From: Rhizobium etli CFN 42
GTDB taxonomy: Bacteria > Pseudomonadota > Alphaproteobacteria > Rhizobiales > Rhizobiaceae
Assembly: GCF_000092045.1 (NCBI RefSeq)
Contig: NC_007761.1
Coordinates: forward strand, 499,001 to 563,000
Direction: 5' to 3'
DNA: 64,000 nucleotides
Shown: positions 1 through 8,656 of the stretch, piece after piece
Position numbering within the stretch: position 1 is the stretch's first letter
Layout: each line of letters starts with the position of its first letter
The notes under the pieces: generated by a model
Seen by the model: the letters and a program-made list of their open reading frames with translations, nothing else
Databases searched by the model: none
What the model was told of the DNA's origin: nothing
Program-made: the position numbers and the translations under genes

Positions 1-232
1 GGCGGCGAAGCTCGGTCACCTCGACGTCCATGACATTCTGGCCGCCGACGAAGATCTCGCCTTGGGTGATCGGCACCAGCCGGTTGATCATCCGCATCAG
101 CGTCGATTTGCCGGAGCCGGAGGTGCCGACGATGACGGTGATCGAACCCTTTTCGACCTGCATCGAGACATTGTCGACGACGGTGGCGGCGCCATAGCGC
201 TTGGTGACGTTGCGGATCTCGATCATGCTCAT
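1..232 (-). CDS. Osmoprotectant ABC transporter ATP-binding subunit (YehX/OpuCA-like), partial
   Basis: This is the N-terminal part of an ABC ATPase cut by the left edge of the window. The translation begins MSMIEIRNVTKRYG and has a clear Walker A (GTSGSGKST, about residues 38-46), followed by LMRMINRLVPITQGEI. That text is typical of quaternary-amine/proline-betaine importer ATPases. The start codon overlaps the stop of the upstream permease gene (ATGA overlap at 229-232), so the two are translationally coupled. In the E. coli osmF-yehYXW order this position is YehX, which energises osmolyte uptake at the inner membrane. The signature and Walker B motifs lie outside the window, so function rests on the N-terminus and operon context. 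Confidence 0.9.
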   Translation of the reverse strand, partial: MSMIEIRNVTKRYGAATVVDNVSMQVEKGSITVIVGTSGSGKSTLMRMINRLVPITQGEIFVGGQNVMDVEVTELRR

Positions 233-1395
233 GCGGCGGGCCCCCGGATGCTGTCGATGACCGCATCGAGGATGACGGCCGATGAGAAGGCGAAGAAGAC
301 GGTCGGCACGGCGCCGAGCAGGACGAGATCCATCGCCGTCTGCCCGAGCCCCTGGAAGATGAAGATGCCGAAGCCGCCGCCGCCGATCAAAGCGGCGATC
401 GTCACCATGCCGATCGCCTGCACCAGCACGATGCGGATACCGGTGAGGATGACGGGAAAGGCAAGCGGCATGTCGATACCGGTCAGGATCTGCCGACGCG
501 TCAGCCCCATGCCGGCCGCGGCGTCCCGCACTGAGGGATCGACGCCCTCAAGGCCGACGACGGTATTGGCGACGATCGGCAGCAGCGAATAGAGCACCAG
601 CGCGATCAGCGCCGGCGCCGTGCCGATGCCGCGGATGCCGATATCGGCGGCTAGCGGCACATGCGTGGCGAGATAGCCGAGCGGCAGCATCAGCAGGCCG
701 AAAAGCGCAAGGCTTGGGATCGTCTGGATGAGGCTCAAGCCCTGCAGCACGATGGCGCGCAGCCGCGGCACCCAGAAGCAGAGAATGCCGAGCGGCAGGC
801 CGAGGACGATCGCGATGGCGAGCGAACCGAGCGCCAGCAGCAGATGCGCGAAGGCTTCCGTGCGGAACTGCGCCGCCCGCGTCGAGAATTCCTTCATGAT
901 CGACAGGCTGTCGAGCAGGCCGGAGGACAGGAAGGCGAAGAGCAGCGCCGCATAGCCTGCAAGCGCTGCGACCCGCATCCAGGGCGCCAGCCGGATCTTC
1001 ACCAGCGCGTCGGAGATAATGAGCCCGATCACCGCGAACAGCACCCAGAAACCACCGCCGGGCGTCATGCGGGCCACGGTGCTGCCCGGCGGCGTCGCGG
1101 CGGTCGAGACGAGGCCAATCGCTGCGATCAGCGCCGCAAGGCAGAGCGTGGCGATCGCAAGCCGGGCCAATGCACTGCGCAGAAATAGCGCCGCCAAGGC
1201 GGTCAGGATAAGCAGCGCGCTCAGAATGATGACGGAAGGCTGGGGAAGAAGCTGGGTCAGCAGCATCGGCTTGCCGGCGGCGATGCGGTTCGCCTTCACA
1301 TAGATGAAGGGCATCAGTGCGGTCGACGTGACGCCGCCGGCCACCAGAACCGCGCCGAGCCGGTCCAGCCTGCGGACCGCTGAGGTTTCTTCCAT
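229..1395 (-). CDS. Osmoprotectant ABC transporter permease (YehY-like)
   Basis: A 388-residue inner-membrane permease of the OpuCB/ProW-type binding-protein-dependent family. The C-terminal half (about residues 180-380) holds the permease core, including an EAA-like segment around GVDPSVRDAAAGMGLTRRQI. The N-terminal half adds several hydrophobic helices (for example VIILSALLILTALAALFL), which is why it is nearly twice the length of simple OpuCB proteins and close to E. coli YehY. It lies between an OsmF-like binding protein and a coupled ATPase, so it should form the membrane channel of a compatible-solute (glycine betaine/choline-like) importer. YehYXW-type systems are often low-affinity and stress-induced; the substrate cannot be read from the sequence. 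Confidence 0.9.
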   Translation of the reverse strand: MEETSAVRRLDRLGAVLVAGGVTSTALMPFIYVKANRIAAGKPMLLTQLLPQPSVIILSALLILTALAALFLRSALARLAIATLCLAALIAAIGLVSTAATPPGSTVARMTPGGGFWVLFAVIGLIISDALVKIRLAPWMRVAALAGYAALLFAFLSSGLLDSLSIMKEFSTRAAQFRTEAFAHLLLALGSLAIAIVLGLPLGILCFWVPRLRAIVLQGLSLIQTIPSLALFGLLMLPLGYLATHVPLAADIGIRGIGTAPALIALVLYSLLPIVANTVVGLEGVDPSVRDAAAGMGLTRRQILTGIDMPLAFPVILTGIRIVLVQAIGMVTIAALIGGGGFGIFIFQGLGQTAMDLVLLGAVPTVFFAFSSAVILDAVIDSIRGPAA

Positions 1396-1452
1396 CGATC
1401 CAACCTTATGGGAAGAGATGCTCCGCCCGCTGCCGGGCGGAGCGGGCGATGA

Positions 1453-2361
1453 TTACTTCAGGAATCCCTTTTCCTTGAGATAGGCCTCGGCGACGGATTT
1501 TGCCGGCTCGCCGTCGACCTGGATCTTGGCGTTCAGTTTGCGCAGCTCGTCGGCGCTGAGGCTCTTGAAGATCGGCGAGAGGATTTCCTCGATCTTCGGA
1601 TTGGCCTTCAACACCGCTTCGCGGATGATCGGCGTCGGCGCATAGACCTGCTGCACGCCCTTGTCGTCTTCGAGAACGGTGAGTTCGGCCGCTTCGATCG
1701 CGCCGTCGGTGCCGTAGACCATAGCGGTGTTGACGCCGTTCGTCTGGTCGGCCGCCGCCTTGATCGTCGCCGCCGTATCGCCGCCGGAGAGGACGACCAT
1801 CTGATCGGGTTTCAGCTGGAAGCCGTAGGTCGTTTGGAAGGCGGGAAGCGCGCCGGCCGAATTGACGAATTCGGAAGAGGCCGCAAGCTTGGCGGTGCCG
1901 CCGCCGGCAACCCATTTGCCGAAATCGGACATGGTCTTCAGTTTGTTCGGGCTGGCGACGTCGTTGCGCACGGCGAGCGCCCAGGTGTTATTAGCCGGCG
2001 ACGGCGTCAGCCAGACGATCTTGTTGGCGTCGTAATCGAGCTTCTTCGCCAGTTCGTAACCCTGGTCGTTGTTCTTCCAGGCAGCATCGTCGGCCTTGTT
2101 GAAGAAGAAGCCGGCATTGCCGGTATATTCGGGATAGATGTCGATTTCACCAGCGGTGATCGCCTTGCGCACCACAGGCGTCGCGCCGAGTGCGATGCGG
2201 TCCTGCGTCTTGATGCCGTTGGCTTCGAGCGCCAGTGCGATGACATTGCCGAGCAGCGTGCCTTCCGTGTCGATCTTCGACGAGACGACGACGTCTGCGG
2301 CCTGAACCGCACCCGCCGCGAAGGCAGAGAGCGAGACGGCGAGTGCGAGTTTCTTCAGCAT
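1453..2361 (-). CDS. osmF: Periplasmic glycine betaine/osmoprotectant-binding protein (OsmF/YehZ-like)
   Basis: A 302-residue binding protein of the OpuAC family, first gene of the importer operon. It has a Sec signal peptide (MLKKLALAVSLSAFAAGAVQA, cut before ADVVVSSK). The mature part shows family text such as SKIDTEGTLLGNVIALALE near the N-terminus and a YPEYTGN segment around residues 95-101, usual for betaine/choline-binding OpuAC proteins. It should capture an osmolyte in the periplasm and deliver it to the permease encoded 57 bp downstream. A LysR-type regulator is transcribed divergently from the other side of a 420-bp intergenic region. The symbol follows family resemblance and gene order, not proven orthology. 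Confidence 0.88.
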   Translation of the reverse strand: MLKKLALAVSLSAFAAGAVQAADVVVSSKIDTEGTLLGNVIALALEANGIKTQDRIALGATPVVRKAITAGEIDIYPEYTGNAGFFFNKADDAAWKNNDQGYELAKKLDYDANKIVWLTPSPANNTWALAVRNDVASPNKLKTMSDFGKWVAGGGTAKLAASSEFVNSAGALPAFQTTYGFQLKPDQMVVLSGGDTAATIKAAADQTNGVNTAMVYGTDGAIEAAELTVLEDDKGVQQVYAPTPIIREAVLKANPKIEEILSPIFKSLSADELRKLNAKIQVDGEPAKSVAEAYLKEKGFLK

Positions 2362-2781
2362 GGAATATCCCCTGTTTTAACACCGTTGACGTGGCGCAGG
2401 CCCCCTGACGGGCGGCTTATGCGCAGGAAATCCGCCGGCATGGGCGACAAGCCCGCGATCATGCCGGAATTGCGTGCGTCATGGAAATAGCGTGCACGCT
2501 CGAAAAATCGATGCAAGCCCCCTCCAGTAATTGCGCTCACGCCACGATTATGGCGGCGAACGCGGTTCAGCGCGCGGAAAGGCATTCCCTTTTCCAGGGC
2601 CGGCGCGATTTGTTTTTGTTCCCTTGCGTGTTTCCGCGATGGTTCCGGTGCTCTTGCGCGGATGACCGCCGCCCGGATTTTTGTGACGACCACGATAGCC
2701 CGGCTCTATCGAGGCAGGGATATCTTTTTTCGCGAACACATCATATCGTCCAGTTTTTAAAGCGCTTTCCGGAGCCAGCCT
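2362..2781. promoter_or_regulatory. Divergent intergenic region between osmF-like operon and lysR-type gene
   Basis: This 420-bp stretch has no convincing gene and must hold the promoters of both divergent units. The translatable frames on both strands lack ribosome sites and family resemblance. It ends with a GGAG ribosome site (2771-2774) for the TTG start at 2782. I see no clear long palindrome to name as an operator. Confidence 0.5.
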
Positions 2782-4011
2782 TTGCATCTCGGCGCCCTGT
2801 TCATCATCCGCCACGTCCTGACCTCGGTTTCGGTCCGCGAGACCGCGCGCCGCTTCCAGCTGTCACCCTCCACCGTGTCTGCGGCCATCCGCAACATCGA
2901 GACAGAGCTGGCGATGAAGCTGACGGAACGCGCCTCCGGTGAGCTGGTGACGCTGATCGCAAGCGCCGGCACGCTCGAAGGCCTGGAGCCGATCACGGTC
3001 GCGATTGGCGAACTCTGCCAATTCGCCGGCCAGGTCGACGCCGGCGGGATCGACGAGGCCTGGGCCGCTCGCATTCCCGTCAAGATCGTCGCGATCGAGC
3101 GGTTTCTCGAGGTCGCCGACCAGGGCAGCATCAACCGCGCGGCCCGCCGCCTGCATCTCGGTCAGCCGCAGCTTTCGCTCCAGCTTGCCAATCTTGAAAA
3201 ATTCCTCGGCCGCCGGCTGTTCGAGCGGCAGGCGCAGGGCTCTGTTCTGACGGAGGAGGGCAGGCGCGCCTACCAGATCTTCATGGCGATCAGCCAAGCC
3301 TGGAATGATTTGAAATCGGCGGCCGACGAGCGCTATCGCCGCACGGCGCGGTCGCTGCGCATCGGCTCGATCATCCCGACCGGATCGGAAAGCTGGGTGG
3401 CGCGCTGCCTCGGCCAGTTGGTCTCTGAATGGAATGCGCGGCGCAGCAACAATGCGATCTCACTGGTCTCGATGACCGCCGACGATCTGCGCGAGGCGCT
3501 GAAGAGCGGCCGCATCGACGTGGCGATCCTGGATTCGGTCTTCGGCCTGGAAGATTTCCGCCATCGCGAACTGCTGCAGACCGACATGGTGGCGATCGCA
3601 CCGCCTGATAGTACCGAAACCACGGTCGCCGATCTTGTCGCCGGCCATGCGATCTGCATGCCGAGCCCACGCACCGGCCTCGGCCATGCGGCCATGGCCT
3701 TCAGCAACGAGCGGGCGCCCGACCGGCGCTTGCGCAGCCGCGATATCACCGCGGCGGATTCGCTGCCCGTGATCGTCGATCTCGTCGCCAATCACGGTTA
3801 CGTCTCCTTCCTTGGCCGTGTCAGCGCCATGCCGATCGCCGACAAGGTACGCATCGTCAATCTCGACGAGGCCCTGCCGATGTCCTATCACGTCGCCTTC
3901 AACCATCGCAAAGCCGCCGCCGATGCCTGCGCCGTCATCATCGCGGCGGCGGCGAGAATAACATCGGAGACCGTCGCGAAAACCGACGGAGTGAGGGAGA
4001 GCGCCGCATGA
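2782..4011 (+). CDS. LysR-type transcriptional regulator with duplicated N-terminal HTH
   Basis: A 409-residue regulator with an unusual layout. Residues about 5-60 form one LysR-like winged HTH (VRETARRFQLSPSTVSAAI), and residues about 100-165 form a second, more canonical one (GSINRAARRLHLGQPQLSLQ, then FLGRRLFERQ). A LysR substrate-binding domain fills about 190-400. Ordinary LysR proteins are about 300 residues with one HTH, so the extra 100 residues are the first HTH and a linker. The start is TTG with GGAG 8 bases upstream. The stop overlaps the start of cutC (ATGA), so the two genes are coupled. It is divergent from the osmolyte importer and may regulate that operon, its own operon, or both. 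The effector is unknown. Confidence 0.88.
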   Translation: MHLGALFIIRHVLTSVSVRETARRFQLSPSTVSAAIRNIETELAMKLTERASGELVTLIASAGTLEGLEPITVAIGELCQFAGQVDAGGIDEAWAARIPVKIVAIERFLEVADQGSINRAARRLHLGQPQLSLQLANLEKFLGRRLFERQAQGSVLTEEGRRAYQIFMAISQAWNDLKSAADERYRRTARSLRIGSIIPTGSESWVARCLGQLVSEWNARRSNNAISLVSMTADDLREALKSGRIDVAILDSVFGLEDFRHRELLQTDMVAIAPPDSTETTVADLVAGHAICMPSPRTGLGHAAMAFSNERAPDRRLRSRDITAADSLPVIVDLVANHGYVSFLGRVSAMPIADKVRIVNLDEALPMSYHVAFNHRKAAADACAVIIAAAARITSETVAKTDGVRESAA

Positions 4012-4733
4012 CGATCCTGCTGGAAGTCTGCGTCGACAGCGCCGACGGCCTTGCCGCCGCCATTGAGGGCGGCGCCGGCCGTATCGAGCTCTGCTCGGCG
4101 CTCGAGCTCGGCGGCCTGACGCCGCAGCCGAGCCTGATGCGGATTGCCGCCCGGGCGCCCATTCCGGTCTACGCGATGATCCGCCCGCATGCCGGACCCT
4201 TCATCTTCGGCAACACCGACGAGGAAGCGATGCTGCTCGATATCGACGCCGCGCGTGCCGCCGGCCTCGCCGGCGTCGTCATCGGCGCCAACCGGCCGGA
4301 CGGCACGCTCGACATGCCGCTGATCCACCGTCTGAAGACGCATGCTTCAGGCTTGGGATCAACGCTGCACCGCGCCTTCGATCTGGTGCCGGATGCCGAC
4401 CAGGCGCTGGAACAGGCGGTCGAGCTCGGCTGCGAACGCATTCTCACCTCCGGCTGTGCGCTGAAGGCGGTTGACGGCATCGAAACGCTGAAACGCCTGT
4501 CGGCAAAGGCGGCCGGCCGCATTTCGATCATGCCCGGCAGCGGCATCCGCCCCGCCAATGTCGGCGCCATATTGCAGGCGACCGGAGCCCGCGAAGTGCA
4601 TGGATCCTGCAGCTCCCAGGTCGACAGCGTCGATCCACGTGCGGTTGCCTTCGGTTTCGAGGCGAAGAGCAGCAATAGGACGAATGTCGATGTGGTTAGG
4701 GAGATGTGCAGGGTGATTGCGGCGGGGGCTTAG
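4008..4733 (+). CDS. cutC: CutC family protein
   Basis: A 241-residue TIM-barrel protein of the CutC family. Characteristic text includes LLEVCVDSADG at the N-terminus, GRIELCSALELGGLTPQPSL (about residues 25-44), VYAMIRPHAGPF and ILTSGCALKAVDGIETL. CutC was first linked to copper tolerance in E. coli, but its biochemical role is not settled, so the family name is safer than a copper function. It overlaps the end of the upstream LysR-type gene by four bases and is probably co-translated with it. No export signal or membrane segment is visible, so it should be cytoplasmic. Confidence 0.9.
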   Translation: MTILLEVCVDSADGLAAAIEGGAGRIELCSALELGGLTPQPSLMRIAARAPIPVYAMIRPHAGPFIFGNTDEEAMLLDIDAARAAGLAGVVIGANRPDGTLDMPLIHRLKTHASGLGSTLHRAFDLVPDADQALEQAVELGCERILTSGCALKAVDGIETLKRLSAKAAGRISIMPGSGIRPANVGAILQATGAREVHGSCSSQVDSVDPRAVAFGFEAKSSNRTNVDVVREMCRVIAAGA

Positions 4734-4914
4734 CGACCGCCCCTGGCACGAACGCCTGGGAGGAAGGGGAGATGACGCGACCTCTCGACTCCCTCTTCTC
4801 CCCGAGGGGAGAAGAGATTTGCGGCAGCCTCTCTGTTCCTCGCTCACATCGCGCAGGGAAATTCACGAGGTCCGAAGGACAGGCCGAGACCGCTGGCTCA
4901 TCCCGGCAATCACC

Positions 4915-5934
4915 CTAACCCTCAACCCTGATCACCGCCTTGATCAGCCCGCTCTTTTCATGCGCCCAGCGCGCCAGATCGCGCGGTGCATCGGCAAGAG
5001 TCGTGCGGTGGGTGATGAGCTTATCCACCGGCACCAGTCCCTTGGCGATCGAATCTGCCACATGCTCGAAATCGGCGCGGGTGGCGTTGCGGCTGCCGAT
5101 CAGCATCATCTCGCGCTTGTGGAATTCGGGATCGGAGAAGCGGATGTCGTCCTTGACGACGCTGACAAGCACCAGCGCGCCGCCATGGGCGACGAAGGCG
5201 AAGGCTTTCTCCATCGACGGGCCGTAGCCTGTGGCGTCGAAGACCACATCGAAACCGTCGCCATTGGTTTTTTCCCGCACGGCATCGGCGGTTTTCTCGT
5301 TGGCGACGATCCCTGAGGTAAAACCGAAGCGCTCCGATGCCATCTGCAACCGCTCGGCACTGGTGTCGAGCAGCGTCACGTCATGGCCGGCGATGCGCGA
5401 GAAGATCGCCGCGCCGAGGCCGATCGGGCCGGCGCCGATGACAAGCGCGCGCGCGCCGGCGCCGGTCAGTGAGCGGCGCACCGCATGGGCGCCGATCGCC
5501 AGAAATTCCGTCGTCGCCGCCGCCTCGAGGCTGAGACCCTTGGCGGGATAGAGATTGCCTGCCGGAACCGAGATCTCCTCGCAGAAGGCGCCGTCGGTAT
5601 GGACGCCGAGCACCTTGATGTTGGTGCAGCAATTCGGCTTGCCCTTGATGCAGGCGACACATTGGCCGCAGGAGAGATAGGGATTGACGATGACTGATGT
5701 GCCGGCCGCAAGCGTTACGCCCTCACCGGCTTCGATGACCGTCGCCGAGATCTCGTGCCCCATCACCCGGGGATATTCGAGGAAAGGGTGCTTGCCCTCG
5801 AAGATATGATAATCCGTGCCGCAGATGCCGACATGGCTTACGGCGAGCCGCACCCAGCCGGGCGCCGGTGCGTCGGGAGATGGCCGCTCGACGATCTCGA
5901 GCACGCCGGGCTCGCGGCAAACAACTGCTTTCAT
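4915..5934 (-). CDS. Zinc-dependent alcohol/polyol dehydrogenase (MDR family)
   Basis: A 339-residue medium-chain dehydrogenase. Catalytic zinc ligands are visible in HVGICGTDYH (about residue 38) and GHE (about 60-62). The structural zinc cysteines are in CGQCVACIKGKPNCC (about 88-102). A Rossmann dinucleotide site reads VIGAGPIGLGAAIF (about 165-178). It resembles sorbitol, threonine and galactonate-type dehydrogenases (LgoD-like). It is the last gene of the sugar importer unit, 63 bp after the permease. In an L-fucose-type pathway it could oxidise a 2-keto-3-deoxy acid or a sugar acid, but this is inference; the exact substrate is not shown. Confidence 0.85.
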   Translation of the reverse strand: MKAVVCREPGVLEIVERPSPDAPAPGWVRLAVSHVGICGTDYHIFEGKHPFLEYPRVMGHEISATVIEAGEGVTLAAGTSVIVNPYLSCGQCVACIKGKPNCCTNIKVLGVHTDGAFCEEISVPAGNLYPAKGLSLEAAATTEFLAIGAHAVRRSLTGAGARALVIGAGPIGLGAAIFSRIAGHDVTLLDTSAERLQMASERFGFTSGIVANEKTADAVREKTNGDGFDVVFDATGYGPSMEKAFAFVAHGGALVLVSVVKDDIRFSDPEFHKREMMLIGSRNATRADFEHVADSIAKGLVPVDKLITHRTTLADAPRDLARWAHEKSGLIKAVIRVEG

Positions 5935-5961
5935 GACAGGTCTCGCATTCCTGGAAATTGA

Positions 5962-5988
5962 AGAAGCCGGCCTGTGCGACCGGCTTCT
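5962..5988 (-). terminator. Intercistronic hairpin between sugar permease and dehydrogenase genes
   Basis: A perfect 9-bp inverted repeat (AGAAGCCGG at 5962-5970 with CCGGCTTCT at 5980-5988) lies between the permease stop and the dehydrogenase start. There is no long T-run, so it is more likely a processing or attenuation hairpin than a strong terminator. Confidence 0.45.
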
Positions 5989-5997
5989 CTGAGTTTC

Positions 5998-6972
5998 TCA
6001 ATTGCTCTTGCGGCGGCGCAGCTGGTCGAAGAAGACGATCACGATGATCAAGAGACCGGTGATGATGCGCTGCCAGAAGGAGTTGACGTTCAGAAGGTTG
6101 GCGCCGTTGTTGATGGTGGCGAGGATGAAGGCGCCGATCAGCGGCCCGTGCACCGAGCCGACCGCGCCGAACAGGCTGGTGCCGCCGATGACCGAGGAGG
6201 CGATCGCCTGCAGCTCCCAGCCGTCGGCCTGTGTCGCATTGCCGATGGCGATGCGCGAGGCGAGCAGCACGCCAACGAATGCGGCGAAGCCGGCCGAGAG
6301 GATATAGGCAAGGTAGATCATGCCCTTGACGTTGACGCCGGAAAGGCGCGCCGCTTCTGCATTCGAACCGACCGCGAAGAGATAGCGGCCCCAGCGGCTC
6401 AGATGCAGGAAGACGAAGGAGGGCACCGCCACCAGGATGACCATCCAGAACAGGCTCGGAATGCCGAGGAAATCGGCGCGGGCGAAGTTGCTGAAGCTCT
6501 CGTCGGTGATGCTGATCGTCGAACCGTTGGTGATCAGCAGGCCGATGCCGCGCAGCGAGGTCAGCGTTGCCAGCGTGATGATGAAGGGTGGCAGGCCCAT
6601 ATGGACGATACCGAAACCGTGGAAGGCGCCGATTGCCACGCCGATGGCGAGCGTCAGCACGATCGCCCCCCAAAGCGGCACGCCCGCCTGCAGGAGCCAG
6701 GCGATGATGACGGTGCAGAAGCCGACGATGGCGCCGACTGACAGATCGATGCCGGCGGTAATGATGACGAAAGTCTGGCCGAGCGCCAGGATCGCCGTCA
6801 TTGCGCCTTGACGCAGCAGATTGGAGATGTTGAGCGGCGTCCAGAAGCTGGCGGTGACGAAGCCGAGCACGATCCAGAGGAAGATCAGCAGGCCGATCAG
6901 GGTGAGGCCGAACAGGATGTTCATTTTCCGGCGCGGCGGCGGGGCGACGATTTCGGTGGGGGTGGCAGTCAT
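5998..6972 (-). CDS. Sugar ABC transporter permease (RbsC family)
   Basis: A 324-residue polytopic inner-membrane protein of the ribose/xylose/galactose (CUT2) permease family. Family text includes ALGQTFVIITAGIDLSVGAI (about residues 63-82), VHMGLPPFIITLATLTSLRG and SVIGGTSLFGAVGSVHGPLI near the C-terminus. About eight to ten hydrophobic helices are visible. It follows the CUT2 ATPase gene by 27 bp and pairs with the binding protein further upstream. CUT2 systems usually have one permease gene working as a homodimer, which fits here. It should carry the monosaccharide across the inner membrane; the neighbouring FucU and fucose-dehydrogenase-like genes suggest L-fucose or a similar sugar. Confidence 0.92.
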   Translation of the reverse strand: MTATPTEIVAPPPRRKMNILFGLTLIGLLIFLWIVLGFVTASFWTPLNISNLLRQGAMTAILALGQTFVIITAGIDLSVGAIVGFCTVIIAWLLQAGVPLWGAIVLTLAIGVAIGAFHGFGIVHMGLPPFIITLATLTSLRGIGLLITNGSTISITDESFSNFARADFLGIPSLFWMVILVAVPSFVFLHLSRWGRYLFAVGSNAEAARLSGVNVKGMIYLAYILSAGFAAFVGVLLASRIAIGNATQADGWELQAIASSVIGGTSLFGAVGSVHGPLIGAFILATINNGANLLNVNSFWQRIITGLLIIVIVFFDQLRRRKSN

Positions 6973-6999
6973 GAATTTTCTCCCTCTTCTTCTTCTGGC

Positions 7000-8553
7000 T
7001 CAGACGCCGATCGCTTCGCTGAGCACTTGTTCATGCGTCGCCGCGTGGAAATCATGGCTGGCGACGAGCCTGCCGCCGCGGAAGACGTGCAGGCGGTCGG
7101 CCAGTTCGTAGACCTCTGGCAGGTAGGACGAGATCAGGATGATACCCGCCCCCTCCTTCAGAAGCTTGGCGAACAGCCGGTAGATTTCCGCCTTGGTGCC
7201 GACGTCGACGCCGACGGTCGGCTCGTCGAAGATGAACAGCCGGGCACCATGGCTCAGCCACTTGCCGATGACGATTTTCTGCTGGTTGCCGCCCGACATG
7301 CTGGAGGCCGGAACCCGCCGGCTCGGTGTCTTGATGCTGAGATCGCGGATCTGCCTGTCGGCATTGGCCGATTCCCGCGCGTGGTTGATGACGGGCCCAT
7401 GGCTCAGCCGCCCGAAGACCGGCAGGTTGATGTTGAGGCCGATCGGCAGGTTGAGGCAAAGCCCCTGGTCGCGCCGGCTTTCCGGCGCCAGCGCAATGCC
7501 GAGCTCCATCGCCGTGCGTTCGTTGCGGATATCGACACGTTTGCCCATCCATTCAATCTCACCTGACCTGATCGGCTGGCGTCCGTAGAGACCGAGCGCA
7601 AATTCGCTGCGGCCGGCGCCGATCAGCCCGTAGAGGCCGACGATCTGTCCGGCTTTGACGCTGAGCGACACGTCCTCGAAGCCGGGACCGGAAAGACCCT
7701 TGGCCTCGACGATCGTCTGGCCGATCGCAATCTCTTCCTTGTGGTAGATCTGCTCGATCGAGCGGTTGATCATCAAGGCGATCAGTTCGGCATCGTTGGT
7801 CTCGCCGATCAGCCGCGTGCCGACATGCGTGCCGTCGCGCAGCACCGAGACACGGTCGGCCAGTTCGAAGACTTCCTCCATGCGGTGGCTGATATAGACG
7901 ATGGTAACGCCTTCGCCCTGCAGGCGGCGGATCAGCTTGAACAGCTGCGCCGATTCCTGGCGTGTCAGATAGGCCGTGGGTTCGTCGAAGATCAGGAACT
8001 GCGTGCCGCGCATCGCCGCGCGCGCCGTTGCCACCAGCTGCTGCTGGCCGATCGTTAGCGAGCTCAGGAGCGCGCCCGCCGGAAGGCCGAAGCCGAGATC
8101 GTCGAGAACGGCCTGCGCCATCTTCTCCATCTGCTTCTTGCGCATCAGGCCGTAGCGGTTGACCTCGTCGCCGAGGAAAAGATTGGCGGCGACCGTCAGG
8201 TGCCGGCAGAGCACGACTTCCTGGTGAACGGCGTTGATGCCGCGGGCGATCGCCTCGTTCGGCGTCGATAGCCCCACCGGATGGCCGCACCACAGCACTT
8301 CGCCGGCCGTGCGGGTGATGACGCCGGTGAGCAATTTGATGAGGGTGGATTTGCCGGCGCCGTTTTCGCCGACAATGGCGTGGATCTCTCCGGCCAGGAA
8401 GGTCAGCGTCGCCGGCTTCAGCGCCTGCACGTGACCGTAATTCTTCTGCAGGCCTTTTAGTTCGAGGATAGGCGATCCGGCGGGAATGCGATTGGCTTCT
8501 TTCAGCGTGGCGCTGTCATCATGGCGATGACTGACCTCTTCCAGTCCGATCAT
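7000..8553 (-). CDS. Sugar ABC transporter ATP-binding protein (RbsA/MglA family)
   Basis: A 517-residue protein with two fused ABC domains, as in CUT2 ATPases. The first domain has Walker A GENGAGKSTLIK and Walker B FLIFDEPTAYL. The second has the degenerate Walker A region GLIGAGRSEFA, signature MSGGNQQKIVIGKWL and LFIFDEPTVGVD. I place the start at 8553 (MIGLEEVSHR) because a strong AGGAGGAG ribosome site lies just upstream; an in-frame ATG at 8586 has none. A hairpin separates this gene from the binding-protein gene, which probably lowers ATPase expression relative to the binding protein. It powers uptake through the permease encoded next. Confidence 0.93.
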   Translation of the reverse strand: MIGLEEVSHRHDDSATLKEANRIPAGSPILELKGLQKNYGHVQALKPATLTFLAGEIHAIVGENGAGKSTLIKLLTGVITRTAGEVLWCGHPVGLSTPNEAIARGINAVHQEVVLCRHLTVAANLFLGDEVNRYGLMRKKQMEKMAQAVLDDLGFGLPAGALLSSLTIGQQQLVATARAAMRGTQFLIFDEPTAYLTRQESAQLFKLIRRLQGEGVTIVYISHRMEEVFELADRVSVLRDGTHVGTRLIGETNDAELIALMINRSIEQIYHKEEIAIGQTIVEAKGLSGPGFEDVSLSVKAGQIVGLYGLIGAGRSEFALGLYGRQPIRSGEIEWMGKRVDIRNERTAMELGIALAPESRRDQGLCLNLPIGLNINLPVFGRLSHGPVINHARESANADRQIRDLSIKTPSRRVPASSMSGGNQQKIVIGKWLSHGARLFIFDEPTVGVDVGTKAEIYRLFAKLLKEGAGIILISSYLPEVYELADRLHVFRGGRLVASHDFHAATHEQVLSEAIGV

Positions 8554-8611
8554 GGACCTCTCCTCCTCTTGTCGCGTCTGCTCCATCCCTGCTGAACCAT
8601 AGCATGGATGG

Positions 8612-8645
8612 AAAAGGCCGCGCCGGTTTTTGAGCCGGCGCGGCC
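8612..8645 (-). terminator. Attenuator-like hairpin between binding-protein and ATPase genes
   Basis: A perfect 11-bp inverted repeat (GGCCGCGCCGG at 8616-8626, CCGGCGCGGCC at 8635-8645) with an 8-base loop, followed on the minus strand by four T residues (8612-8615). The position right after the binding-protein gene suggests partial termination or 3' stabilisation, giving excess binding protein over transporter. Confidence 0.7.
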
Positions 8646-8656
8646 GTCTTGTCTGC

